From: Bryum argenteum
Taxonomy: Eukaryota; Streptophyta; Bryopsida; Bryales; Bryaceae
Reading direction: 5' to 3'
Assembly: GCA_037043015.1 (NCBI GenBank)
Contig: CM073327.1
Location: forward strand, 13,932,727 to 13,996,726
DNA length: 64,000 bases
Shown here: positions 11,372-23,158 of the stretch, in pieces
How positions within the stretch are numbered: the stretch's first letter is position 1
How the letters are laid out: every line of letters starts with the position of its first letter
The notes under the pieces: model-generated
Told to the model about the DNA's origin: nothing
Seen by the model: the letters and a program-made list of their open reading frames with translations, nothing else
Databases searched by the model: none
Made by a program: the position numbers and the translations under genes

Positions 11372-12928
11372 CTATGGTTGTAGGCGTAAGCTTGGACTGT
11401 ATGATAAATCTAGTTGCTCGTTGAAACCAAAACTTGGGCTGAATTGGGTTATTGCTACACCAGTCATGACATTGTATTGTACGTATAAGAATTCTAAGAA
11501 AATGTGTATCACATTTCCCCATCCCCTACATCGGAACAAAGTAGATTCGTTTGCTATATAGTGAGGATTTCTACGAAATTGATAATAAAGATAGCATTCT
11601 AAATCTTCTCTATCGTCATACTCTCCCATAGGGTGAATCCAAGCTTGTCCAAACGACAACCCATCACCCTTCAACTTTAATATGTAGAATTGCAAAGGTA
11701 TGAAACCAAAGTCCTCGTAAGTTACTTTTGTGCCATCGTTGAGGTTATAGAGTTCTCTCATCTTCTCGTGAATCCTCATGGATACATCAAGATATGCGGG
11801 AATGAGGATGTATAAACCACCCATACACTCAACCAACTCAATTCCATAACTCCCAATTCGAAATCCAAACTTCCACTTGTAATCTTCATACAAATTTGTA
11901 GGGATGAAGTCCTTCAAAGCATACCGCGCAGCTACTTTCCATGTACCTTCTTGATCATCCACTTCAAACACCCTTACTCCGCCCTTGGTTAGCATCTCCA
12001 AGTCACTTATATCTTTGGGTTTGGACTCTCCTTCAACTTCTAGCTCTGCATACAAGAGCTTTCCTCCTCGTGGAATTGCGCATGCAAAATTGTAATACCA
12101 ACTATATATTTCGTATTGTTCAGGGTGGATATTCCATGATCCGCTATTAAAGCCACGCGAGGCCCATGGAATGACCTCCTTGAAAGGTGAAAAACTCCAA
12201 CACTTGGTGGTGGATTTGTAAACTAAGAGAGAGTCTCTAAACACTACCAAGAGCTTGTATTCATTGGCACACTCATCTTCCACAAGGTGAGCTCGAGCGC
12301 CGTGGTAGTCCCACGACCTCGACTTTGCATTAGCAGGTGCAGGAAGCACTCTGTATTCTTTTGTTACTGGGTTGGTCACAAGAAACGGCATCCAAGGGAA
12401 GAGCCCAGTTGCATCACTAAGGTTCTTGTTATTCCAAGCTCCACAACCATGCTGGTTTGGTGTTCTAAGAGCAAACAATAGCAATGATCCTGAAGACTCA
12501 ATCAGAAAGTTGAAGCGGCGGCGTTTCTCGCAAGTGATGTACATTTTGGCATGGGTGAAGCTGCTTCTACCGAAGGGAAGATAATCTAGGGAGGGAAGGG
12601 TGTGGACCTTTCGTGTGGACCTGTCCTCGCCTGTCCACGTCCATACGGTTCTCCGATGGTTTCGTTTACGCTTTGATAGATCTTGTTGTGCTGTTGGTGC
12701 ACTGGGATGGTCTAGCAACTCCAAAGGAAAGTAAAAGCCCGAGGGGTCATCATCGTGAGAACTGCGTGCTAGGGCGGTGAAGATGCTGTTTTTGGATACC
12801 AAAGCTGCAAATTGTTTGGAGACGGCGTTCAGTTGCACAAGCTCACGAGTTGAGAAGGTGTTGCTTATGTGCGTGAACACTGGATCCGTGAATGCTCGCA
12901 CTGAAAAGGGTTGATCTGAACACCACAA
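11372..12928 (-). CDS. F-box protein, intact copy B
   Basis: A single open frame of 518 codons. An N-terminal F-box (about residues 10-55: FTDPVFTHIS...ELVQLNAVSKQFAALVSK) is followed by a long region with motifs typical of plant F-box-associated domains, such as GLFPWMPFLVTNPVTKEYRVLP, then a KSTTKCWSF stretch and IPRGGKLLYAEL. Known role of the family: substrate receptor of an SCF E3 ubiquitin ligase, binding SKP1 through the F-box; the substrate here is unknown. No intron is needed. The first ATG fits the start of the F-box region and is shared with broken copy A at 3,352. The gene and its upstream region are a tandem duplicate of 1-3,870. Being uninterrupted while copy A is broken suggests this is the functional member. 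Confidence 0.85.
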   Translation of the reverse strand: MWCSDQPFSVRAFTDPVFTHISNTFSTRELVQLNAVSKQFAALVSKNSIFTALARSSHDDDPSGFYFPLELLDHPSAPTAQQDLSKRKRNHRRTVWTWTGEDRSTRKVHTLPSLDYLPFGRSSFTHAKMYITCEKRRRFNFLIESSGSLLLFALRTPNQHGCGAWNNKNLSDATGLFPWMPFLVTNPVTKEYRVLPAPANAKSRSWDYHGARAHLVEDECANEYKLLVVFRDSLLVYKSTTKCWSFSPFKEVIPWASRGFNSGSWNIHPEQYEIYSWYYNFACAIPRGGKLLYAELEVEGESKPKDISDLEMLTKGGVRVFEVDDQEGTWKVAARYALKDFIPTNLYEDYKWKFGFRIGSYGIELVECMGGLYILIPAYLDVSMRIHEKMRELYNLNDGTKVTYEDFGFIPLQFYILKLKGDGLSFGQAWIHPMGEYDDREDLECYLYYQFRRNPHYIANESTLFRCRGWGNVIHIFLEFLYVQYNVMTGVAITQFSPSFGFNEQLDLSYSPSLRLQP

Positions 12929-15141
12929 AAGTAACCACCACCCGCTTAGACAGAGTTTTAATCTTGTGAAGAAGCACTTACATTCTACACGTTGTTCTGT
13001 GACGAGGTAGTGATTTTGGAGATTTCTGCAGAAAGATGTATCGTACAGGTGTGGAACAAACTAGGTCTGATGATGTACCTGACACATTGGACTGTGGATT
13101 CCGCTTCGAAGCACGCGTCTCTGCCATGCCGATTGATAAAGAAAGGTGCTCTAGAAAGCAGAACTGTAAAAAACAACAAACAACGGTCGTGAGTCCTACC
13201 CTGAAGTCTATAGTAAAAACAACTATTTTCCATGGAATAAATTCGTTAAAACCAAGTTCTCATTGTTAAGTTGCCATATAATTGAAGTTTGAGGTCTTTG
13301 GCATATGATGCTGACACTGCTACAAACGAGCATGAGCACACCTACCAGCTCTAGATTCATAAAGTAAACGACTCCGGCCACAATCAGAAACTCGAGTGCA
13401 AATCCGAATACAAAATCTCTTCCATTACAATTCGCCTCGAGCATTCATGACCGTGAATTGTGCTTTTTGCTTAATTACATGCTCACTCTCGATCGTTGCC
13501 ATGAGAAGAAGTAGAAAGAGTTGCTTGCCAGTTAATTTCCAAAGGGTGCTTAGTGTTAGATAGTTTTCTTACCAATTGAATAAATTAATTAATCAAGGCC
13601 CGTTGTTGTGTAGTACATAGAATGTCTTTTTGATGAGTGATCTTAAGGTGATAAGAATTGAAGTAAATGGATATGGATGAGGTCGAGGATGATGATGAGA
13701 TTATGTATTAAAATACTAAAGATAAAGTGAAAGGTTACTTTTACTTAGGTCTGAGACTTAGGTTGTGAAAAAGAGAGATAAGAAAAACTTAAGTGGTGGT
13801 CATTGCAAATGTAAAAGTGGTTCTTCGTTAGGAGAGAGGAACGGGTTCCTTTCCCTTTTGAAGGCTACCATAGGCCATAGAAATGTATTTTCCTAATAAG
13901 TGTATTTTGTGTTGTTTGTTTAACCACTCAAATGATTAAACAACTTGAAATTTTGTTCTTTCAAGATTTGTTTGTGTGAGATTGGGCATATCCTTTGTGA
14001 GTACCTCAAAGGTTAGTTTATAATGGATCTCATGAAAAATGGGTTGAAGTACCTTAATTAACTCACATCAAGCCTCTTTGGCTTCAATGAAGGGTTGAAG
14101 AAAACAAATTTTTACATGTGTATGGTTGTTAGAAATGAATAATGTGATGTGTATTAGTTATATGTGGTTAAGGTGGTTTGAATCACTTTCCAAGCAAGTA
14201 GTCAAGTACTTATTCTCCCCTAAATTTCCTTGAGTTTTTGGAAGCTCCAAATCTCAAATCTTCAATTTTCAAACTCTACTGGCTCCTAGAGTCCTAGAGG
14301 TATGTAGCAAGTTATTTTTTTCTTTTTTCTAACATCCAACCGTAAGATCTTGTAACTAACCCCATTTCTCAGTTGTCTTCCAAAAAATGGCCGTTGGATG
14401 TTTATGATTTGTGAGATCGCAACGTTGAAAGCTGTAACAAAGGTTTTTTAGGGCATTGTACGAGATGTTTGTTCTCAGTGATGCAAAGAGTAAGTTGATG
14501 ATTGATACCCCAAACATTTGGCTCAAATTTTTTCCATGTAGGTAACTTAGTTGAGTATGCGCGTACAAAGACTATGTTCCCCCATGTTAATCATGCGATT
14601 TTTTTTTATTTTTTATTTTTTTCTTTTTTTCTTTTTTTCTACATGGAGTTCAAATTTTGCCTTCAATGTGTAAATTAGCAAACTGAATATTGTAGAATGA
14701 CAATTTTGAATTAGAAAAGATGAACGGTGGCTAGGTGCCTTTATGAATTTGTGATTTGTTATTTTTTGAAAAATTCCAAAATCTCGATTTTTGACAAATT
14801 TTGAAAGAAATCATACAATATCTTCTAAAATCAGGGTTGTTCCAGCGGGCGAAATGATTCAATCCCTTCCTATTTGTGATGTTGTCCATCGCTAAGAGGA
14901 AGGGTGGGAACTCCCAATCGATTGGTTGGTGAAGGATTGTTCATCCCGCCTGTGTAGGAAAGATTCAGGTAGATCCAAGTCTGGCCATAAGGAAGGAAGG
15001 GCAGAGTCTCCTCTGTGAATGACCGTTTTTTAAGCATTGTTCATCTTACCTATGTGGAAAGAGTTTTGAAATTTTTAAGTTGGGGACATAAAGTGTCCTT
15101 TCAAGAAAGGGTTTGAACATTCTAATTTGATTTGGTTACTG
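12929..15141. other. spacer upstream of F-box copy B
   Basis: Duplicate of 3,353-6,519 without the piggyBac-like element; the empty TTAA is at 13,936-13,939. AT-rich, with poly-T/A near 14,590-14,640. No independent gene is supported. Confidence 0.6.
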
Positions 15142-15325
15142 GTTGGAGTGACAGGGTTTTGCATGGGTGGAGCATTAACAATTGCAAGCTCAGTACGCAG
15201 TCGATGCTGCAGTAGCGTTTTACGGCATTCCTCCTCCTGAGCTCGCTGACCCTGCCCAGGCCAAAGCTCCAGTGCAAGCTCACTTCGGTGAAACCGATCC
15301 CATGAAAGGATTCTCTGATGTCGAG
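15142..15325 (+). pseudogene. dienelactone hydrolase exon 5 copy B, decayed
   Basis: Matches the 192-nt exon 5 of the complete gene but is 184 nt long, so the frame is lost after GFCMGGALTIASSVR. The acceptor AG before the exon is changed (ctg instead of cag). The last exon is missing: sequence from about 15,680 onwards matches DNA that lies downstream of the gene in the other copies. This copy cannot be functional. Confidence 0.85.
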
Positions 15326-16160
15326 GTAATAGTCAATACCACTCTCTTTTAGTCATTTCAATGAGTGGAGTCCTCACTACCAGGACTTTAGCTTCAACAG
15401 ATATTAGTACATTTTGCTTGCACATTGTTCGGAAATAATACTAGCCCGATGACATTCAGTATGCTCATTGAGTAGGAGCATACTGAATAGATGCTAAAGT
15501 GGATTTGGACACTCGTCAATCACACTTACCTTCTGACATTCAGTATGCTCTCTGGAGGCTTATATGTTTGTCACATAAGTTCATGGAAGGGCGTAAGAAT
15601 CAAGCCTTGCATTAGAAAAACGTCATTGATTATTCCTACCATTCCCACTACATCTGGCAATTATAAAGAAAACGACATTATTTTCAAATTTGGTATCTTA
15701 GATCTCCTGCAAGATGGGTGGCTAATCAGTACGTCGATATAATTGTGCATGTGGTTCTTTTCCGATCAGATTGTTAAGTCAGCTTTTCTCAACTCAAGAA
15801 AGTAGATCACTCTTCTTGTACTTTCTAAGACCTTCTATTTTCCTAATTCCTCTCACGAAAGTTGTACTCATACCGAGCTGAATAACCGACCAGATTTGGA
15901 TAGATGAATACTCCCACTACACCACTTTAAAAGCTGATGAAGAATAGCCCGAGAAAACTCATGAGAGTCTGTGTGAATGGACATTTCGAATGGAAATAGA
16001 CAAGTGAAACGAAGTAATTCAGTCGCAGAAGCCATGGAAGTCCTCTACATGGCGTACGGGAGTGAATAAGATCTGATTGCAAAATGGTCTAAGTCGATAT
16101 CCTCCGAGGGTGTTGTGTTGATGATCGTCTACTGCTCCTTGTAAATTATCTCTTTTCACC
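15326..16160. other. downstream remnant of hydrolase copy B
   Basis: 15,500-15,660 resembles the hydrolase intron at 6,900-7,100. 15,690-16,150 matches the opposite strand of about 58,660-59,110, including a block at 15,980-16,080 equal to 58,720-58,830 inverted. No gene is supported. Confidence 0.6.
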
Positions 16161-16239
16161 AGAACAAATCGACAATGATCTAAATACAAACCATGAACAC
16201 TTTATATCTAATTCGAAATTGTCAATCAACAAAATTTAG

Positions 16240-17360
16240 TTTGCCAATTTTCCACATCGAAGGCAAAATTTGACCTCTGGCATGTAGAAAACAATTTTAG
16301 TTTTTGCCTTTGAAACATGGAGGAACATAGTTTTTGAACGTGCATACTCAACTTAGTTACCTTCATGGAAAACAAATCTGAACAAAATGTTTGCGGTAAC
16401 TATCACCAACTTACACTTTGCACCATTGAGAGCAAACATCCCGGGCATTGCTCTGAAAATCTTTTGCGAAAACCTTGAACGTTACGGTCTCACAAATCAT
16501 AAACATCCAACAGTCATTTTTTTGGATGTGTAACTACTAAGAAATAGGGTTAGTTACAAGATCTTACGGTTGGAAGTTAGAAAAACGTAAAAAAAAACTG
16601 TTACATACCCCTATGAGTCCATAGAGGTTGAAAATTGCAGTTTTGAGATTCCAAAACACAAGAAACATTAGGGGCAAAAAAGTACTTGACTACTTGCTTG
16701 GAAAGTGATTCATACCAAAATTAACCACATGCACATCACATTATTCACTTGTAACAACCATATGCATGTAAAAAAATTATTTTTCATTAACCCTTTATGG
16801 TGGAGGAGGCGGCGGCGCGATGTGGGTTAATTTAGGTACTTCAACCTACTTTTCATGAAATCCATTACAACCTAATCTTTGAGGTACTCACAACAGATAT
16901 GCCCAATTCTCACATAAAAAGGTCTTGAATAATCTAATAATAAATTGTTTAATTCTTTGAGTGGTTAATCAAACAACACAAAATACACCAATTACACAGA
17001 ATACATTTCTATGACCTATGGTAGCCTTTGGAAAGAGAAAGAACCCTTTTCTCTCTCCTCACGAAGAACCACTTTACATTTACAATGACCACCACTTTAG
17101 TTTTCTTATCTCTCCTTATAAAAACCCAAGTCTCAGATCAAGTAAAAGTAACCTCTCACCCTATCTTATTTTTATCCTTACAAGTGAGTCTTATGCATCA
17201 CATAGTCAATCTTGTGCTACAGTTCACTTATTCAATTGGTAAGGAAACTATGTAACAACAAGCACCCTTTAGAGATTAACTTGCAAGCAACTCTTTCTAC
17301 TTCTTCTCAAGACAACGATCAAGACTGAGCATGTAATCAAGCAAAGAGCACTATTCACGG
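16240..17360. repeat. inverted partial copy of the F-box/hydrolase spacer (copy C)
   Basis: Reading the minus strand from 17,360 down to about 16,240 follows the same order as 13,480-14,700. For instance ggttagttacaagatcttac near 16,547 is the complement of the block near 14,345. The piggyBac site is empty here as well. It makes copies B and C a head-to-head inverted pair around 16.2 kb. Confidence 0.75.
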
Positions 17361-17369
17361 TAAAAAATG

Positions 17370-17620
17370 CAGGGCGAGTACCCTTTAAGGCGGGGCAGGT
17401 TCTTGGAGGGGCAGGTGCAGTTGTTAGAAGGGCGGGGCTGGTTCTTTGAGGGGCATGGCGAATGACTTGATGGCAGGGTGGATTCCTAGGGAGTAGGGCA
17501 GATTCCTTGGGGGAGGTTGCTCCTTAATGGCTAGGCTAGTAACCTGATGGCATGGCAAATTTCAAGGCGACAGGGCGCATAACTTCATTGCAAGGCGGGT
17601 TTCCAAGGGAGAGGGCTGGT
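17370..17620. repeat. GC-rich degenerate minisatellite
   Basis: Short GC-rich units of the type GGGCAGGTTCTTGGAGGGGC recur irregularly. A similar CCCGCC-rich tract on the opposite strand at about 55,620-55,880 is on the other side of the 36-kb element, so it belongs to the older inverted-duplicate flanks. Confidence 0.55.
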
Positions 17621-18320
17621 ATGGGGCTAAGATGATAGGTGCAAATTTTCATATATAAGGGGATTGCAATTTGGTGAAAACCATAAATATTAACATAATT
17701 CATGTTGAAAAATAATACATTGAAGAAATGACTAGTTATAATGAGAAGTTCCCAAAAACCCATAGAGCTAATATGAGTTTATTTTAGTTATAAAAACGGC
17801 TCGATATGCTCACCCTTTGGGTGGATGTACCGGCCATATTAGGATCTCGGATCATTTCTTAGATGACAACGTCATCATCATCGAGCGCCTTATCATCGCA
17901 TCGTCGTTGTTACTGCTGCCACGTTCAATATGTGCTTCGCAGTCGCTACCACTTGCAAACAAGTTGACTCATTATGAAGGACTATATTTTTGCCATTAAG
18001 GTTTGTCTTCGAGTCTAATAACCTTGTGTCTCTTTGCTTTGGAGTATTCCCATTTTGATTTTCCAAGTAATTAGTATCTAATAAAAAAAATATGCATGTT
18101 TTTCAAGCATGGAAGAAATAGAATTATTTTCCTAAAGATACTCAAGTTTAATTAGACTTATCAAATTGGGGAGCGCTCACAGATTTATGTTAAAAAAATT
18201 TAAAAAATAGGTTTATTAAGTCTAGACTAGCTAATAAGGACCCTAGAAATATAATAGAACCATCAAAAGAATTGTAAAAAATTGGAGCTATTTTTCCCGA
18301 TTTACTTAGAAGTGGCTGAA
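17621..18320. other. AT-rich left flank of the large transposon
   Basis: No gene supported. From about 18,220 it contains the first unit of the 164-bp tandem repeat that is interrupted by the large element. Confidence 0.6.
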
Positions 18321-18330
18321 GTGACCGGAC
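18321..18330. repeat. target-site duplication, left
   Basis: GTGACCGGAC here and again at 54,679-54,688, in direct orientation, outside the inverted ends. Nine to ten bp fits the 8-10 bp duplications made by MULE transposases. Confidence 0.85.
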
Positions 18331-18540
18331 GGACGTTGCTACTGTGTGAGCGTTGAGCGGTGAGCGGTGAGCGGTAAGATTTAGAATTTTTAGGACTGAG
18401 TTTGTATTTTTAGTAAAAAAATTTCTTAAAATAGATTTTTAAAAAAAATTGAGAATAATTTTCGTATATTCTTGGGAATATTTGAATATTCTAGACTTAT
18501 TACCGTGGATTTAATGACCCAAACCCGTGGAAATAAGGCT
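18331..18540 (+). repeat. left terminal inverted repeat
   Basis: Contains four 7-bp TGAGCGG-type units at 18,346-18,376, then an AT-rich part with TACCGTGGA (about 18,501) and CCGTGGA (about 18,526). The same blocks occur in the same order on the minus strand from 54,678 inward. Confidence 0.8.
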
Positions 18541-18796
18541 TAAATTCCCTGAATTTGTGAGACTTGAGCTACAAAACTAGACAGTAAATCACAAATTTTT
18601 AAATGTCAAGAGGTTTCTACGGTAATATTTCTAAGTGAATAGTACTCCGAGTTAGACAAATTGGCAAGGTTTGATGTACATGTAGGTACTGGTATAATTA
18701 TTTTTAATCAGTTGTGAAAAAATATCACATACAGTGTGGAGCACCCAATCATAGGACTAACATATAGCGTACGTAGATGAGGAGATATAAGGCATT

Positions 18797-21700
18797 CTAA
18801 TCTGTAGCATGGTCTAGGATTCCTCTCTCCAGAATCTTCTTCACCTCGTTAAAACTAAGAGTGGCCGCGTAGATGAAGAGGTCTGCATCCGGATCAAATT
18901 TGCAAACCAATACCGTGATGTAGTATAGGTGCTTGCAAGGTCGGTAAGGATCTCTCCGTCCTAACGAAGAGATTGTTTTCTTGAACACTGGGCATGAGCA
19001 ATCTGGGAATTTACTAATTGAAAGTCTATAAACTGCATCCGAATCCGACTCCAAGTCTATGATACACCCAAAACCAGGTTGCGGGATCATTGTTACCTTC
19101 AGAATTTTGGCCCGCATTGAGGTGGCAGACTCAATATTCTTCATGTGCTTTGAAGTCATAGCTGGAATGCGTTTCATGTTCTTCGATCTTCTTGACCTCG
19201 GGAACACGTCCGGTTTCTCCGGGACTGGAAAATGGGACAAGTCTCTTGGTGGGGCAGCATTATTGAAAGTACGGTTCGTAGGAAGCTGTTCTTTTTGTGG
19301 TAGTCGAAAGCCCGCATTCTCCAACGCCTCCATTTCATCTCGTGTGAGGTTAGTCCCTATCTTAACAGGCCATATTGTAGGAATAGGGGGTCTATCCTTG
19401 CTTACAGAGAATGGCTCAATCCACTTGCGACGATGACCCTTCACACACCTGTCAATATCATCCGCACAAAAAAAGAACTGATCAATTTTTCTTGGCCCCT
19501 CTTGAGGGCGTTGCCATACTCCGGTGTAAGTTGGAGCTGCGGTCGCCTTCCCCTTCTGAATAATTCGTGAGTCACATCTTTTTTTACTCTTTCGCATGAT
19601 ACCCCAACAAGCCTTGGCAGAATTCTCCCTCAAACGGGCAATGTGCCACAACCTCTCGTCTACTTTAGTCTCCTGAACAGCGGTCACACGATCAATACTA
19701 GGTCCAGCAAAAGTGAATGGTAATGTCGGTGGCTCCTCAAGTTCATCCTCTTCCTGGATAGTACTCAGATTTTCAGCCAAGGCTCGGGTAACCCTTCTCC
19801 CAATTCGGGGTCGTGAGTAGCTCACGGTGTCAGGTCTGTGCGTTTCATCATCAGCTCCAATCGGAACATCAGCCTTACGTTTCTTGGATCCGAACACCTC
19901 GGCCCCCTCAAGGTGGGCGTCCCGGGTACAAATCTTTTCAGCTCCTGGATAGTCAGACACTGCCTTTGTGAGGCCCGATGGATCGCCGGTACGTTGAGCT
20001 TTATGGGCAAGACGAAGTAAGAGTTCTTCGGATGTTGGTCCACTACCACCCTTGCCACCCCCGTTGAAGTCGTGGTAACCGACAACTTGGAGGAAAGCAC
20101 AAACATAATCATCAACAGCTGCAACGTACAAATCCCCACCCTTGTTGCCGGACGCTTGCAACCATTTGTTATGGATAGATTCCGCAAGGTTACACGAAGG
20201 CATCTCCGCCAGCTCCTCTGCAGAATATTTATTCTCCTGCAAGGTGCAATGACATTTGACTTAATAACAAAAAAAGTTGATCACGATATCCAAAGCGGGT
20301 TAGACTTTCGTCACCGAAAGTCTTATCTAAAAATAGAAGTTTTTGAAGTTTCAAATATTTTAAAATGTTGTTAATTTAATCAATAAAAAAGTGAATATCC
20401 TATAGTAAAAAAGTAAATAAACTTTACGGATTTGCTTGACATAAAAGCTCGGTACATAATTGCTACAATGGCCGCGGACTCACGAGTTCCATGAAGCCAC
20501 CCCATTGCCTGTATCGGAAGTGCCAGAATGCAAGCCAATGTTCGAGGTGACCTAATCCAACTTCGGAGGTGGCCTGCGCCGACGCCCACCATGCTCGGAT
20601 CGCCCAGTATCTTGTCTCCGCCTCAGCCATGGTGCGTGCATCTTTGTATTGCTTACAATGATGTCGATGTTGATCCTGCAGTTCGTGCACGATGTATTGT
20701 TTGGTGTGTTTCTCTAGGGATTGCGTCCAATGGAAGTAGCAGGTTCGTTCCCGGCCTTCCATGGGCACTTTAGGATCTCCGGAGCCGTAAATGATCCGCA
20801 CAGCGTTCCAGTTGGCTTGCGCACTGTCGGCCATGAACCCTTGAAACTGCGGCGCTTCCACTCCGTTCCTGCCCATGACGTGGTTTAGGTTCTTCCAGAA
20901 GACGATTTGAGCATCTCCGTCTTCAGACTGGAAATCACAGCATGCAATAGTTAGAATGCGACAGATTTTTGAGTCATATACATGGCACGCCATAGTGGTC
21001 CAATTCTTCACACGCTTGACATGGTCAAACATCATCCACGCGTGGGACAAGTCGCCTTGAGGCTGCATACGACGAACAAGGTCTACACCGCTTCCGGGGC
21101 CGACCTCGGACATCTTGAAAATGAAAACTTTGTCACTTTCATCTCCTTGGCCGGGGAACTGGTTACGTTGGATGTAAGCCCACTTGCTGAGGCCTCGAAG
21201 CTTGGTGATCCCATCAAGAACGCCGTATCTGCGCAAGTGCTTGAATGTGGTAATACGATTCCTGACACTCGGAGAGTTTAGCTCTTTACACTGATCGAAG
21301 ATAGGTTCTAGCTCCTGGAGGGTGAGCTTGGAGGTTACAGGGTCACCTTCTTCACGGAGAAGTAAGTTTCCGAGTAAGTCCTTGCTTGCCTCCATGACTA
21401 TTTTGGACGTGGTAGCTTGTGGGTTACGTTCTACGTGCTCCTCTATTAATTCATCAATTATTCTACCTGCACATCTATAGTCTCCGACCTTGACAGGATG
21501 TTTGTGCGTACCAATATGCACACACGCACGCTCTTGACTCTCGTCTCCGAATACGTAGAAAATTTTAGAAGGACATATAGCAACACAAACGGGAGGTTCT
21601 TTGCAGATCTTACAGACAAGTGTTGAAGAAGGAGGAGGCGCGTGGCCGACAGAGAAGGGGTCCTTGGTAAACCCCTCGAACTCCACCTCATTCACTTGTG

Positions 21701-22634
21701 CTCTGCGGTCAGGTTGTAGCAAGAAGCCGCACTTGTCATTGTGGCATTGAAGATGCCCTACACAGTTAGAGTAGCTGAAAGACAAACCGAGGTTGTTACT
21801 GATGTTAGTAATCATTGTCCTCGTCCACACATGGCCGTCGTATCTTTTGTCCATCCCTTCCATAGATTTGGCTACCTTCATAGCAGTATTTGGAAAAATG
21901 GGAGGGAGAACGTACAGGACATCACCATTGAAAGTAGGAGGCAGGAAAGATACGTTGTAAGTAGGAATGGAATGGAAATCAATTTTTTTGAGTATAGTTT
22001 TGTTGCGAGACATGCTACCTAGTCTTCGGAGCGAGGAAAGAATGTTTTTATGGTTTTCAACTTTGGAAGCCGGAAGTGAAACGGGGGTGGTTCTGAGACT
22101 GTGTTCGGAACTAGACAAGGGGGGAGGGAGACTTGATGCTAGACGATGGGACTGTATGGACGATTTTCTTTCATCGTCAGATGAATCAGAAATATCGATA
22201 CGGACTTCGAGTCCGGGTTCGACCTTGACACGAGGAAGAACTGGAACAACTGTGGAGATGGTAGAAGAACTACGAGGAGTGAGGAGGACGGTGGAGGCGT
22301 TCATGACGGACTCAGTCAAGCCGAACAGTCGATACTGTCCAGGCCGTAGCTTGTAGATTTTGCAGTTACTGTCTAGGGCGACTGGTCCAACTAGGACAGA
22401 GTAGTCGACAAGATTAGTGTTAGGATCTAAGACTTGATTCTCTAGCCAGAGAGAGGACTCATCAAACCCGAATCGAATGGCTAGCCAAGACGGTGTGACT
22501 TCTGCCACTCCATTGACCCCAGAAGGAATGCAGATGGGGGGACTTAAGTCTTCGGACCTGATCGCGATGACGTTGGTAGCTGGAGGCAGGGTAGCGGCAG
22601 ATGCCATGATAGATGCAAGCGAGGAAGAAAACAT
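18797..22634 (-). CDS. MULE-type transposase with SWIM zinc finger (two exons)
   Basis: Exon 1 runs 22,634-20,484 and exon 2 20,236-18,797, joined in phase across a roughly 250-bp intron (donor GTGAGT, acceptor cttgcag), giving about 1,200 residues. In order: a low-complexity N-terminus; Cys/His clusters (CHNDKC, CKICKEPPVC, then ACVHIGTHKHP) resembling the zinc-binding WRKY/GCM1-like DNA-binding region of MULE proteins; an RNase H-like core with AWMMFDHVK, then FMADSAQANWN, then CYFHWTQSL; the third acidic motif CNLAESIHNKW just after the splice junction; and a C-terminal SWIM finger (CSCPVF...PCKH). This is the order of MULE transposases. Both exons are open throughout, so the gene may be functional. 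The ATG at 22,634 is the first in the frame; 22,607 is an alternative. Confidence 0.85.
20237..20483 (-). other. intron of the transposase gene
   Basis: AT-rich, with GTGAGT at the 5' end and a pyrimidine-containing cttgcag at the 3' end. It splits the DDE core just before the third catalytic motif. Confidence 0.75.
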
Positions 22635-23158
22635 CGACAAGGTCAAGGAGAAAGAGAATCTGAGGTGCGTTTCGGAAGTTCAAATATGTGAATTTGGTTT
22701 AACGTATTTGAATACGTACTGAATACCTATTAAACGTAATTTTGTTTAGTACAACATACAGATACTAGACACTCTTAATCGTGAGCATGACAATTTGAAA
22801 ATACGTTACTTGCAGTACTTAAAATATCAAGACTGACATAATTGCCTTAAGTACTTAGAATTTAAATAGGAGATCTCTCAACAAAATAAGTATGTGTATC
22901 TGGTAAAGTGACGGCGGGCCGTCATTGTCAGAAATTTAGTTGGATAATAGATGCGTCCCAAAGTAAGCTTATTTCAAATTTGTCAGACACGGTCATAGCG
23001 GGATGTTAGGGATTACACGGTGGCTGATTAGGGTTTTACAGCCGCAAGAGATACTAATATATTGGAGTTGGAAATCATAGTTCGACCTCTTCATTTGCAC
23101 GGAGAACACTAGGACTCGTTAGGTGGATCGAGTGATAAGTTCTCTCATTGCAAGCGAC
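22635..23158. promoter_or_regulatory. divergent promoter region between transposase and acidic protein gene
   Basis: A 524-bp gap separates two genes transcribed outward. It contains several GTAC words, for example in aatacgtactgaatacc (22,713), and a telo-box-like gattagggttttaca at about 23,026, 130 bp before the plus-strand start. No firm TATA box is assigned. Confidence 0.4.

Noticed and set aside
19059-22356. Plus-strand frames of 60-129 codons opposite the transposase
   Set aside because: They lie on the antisense strand of a well-supported coding sequence with no domain of their own.
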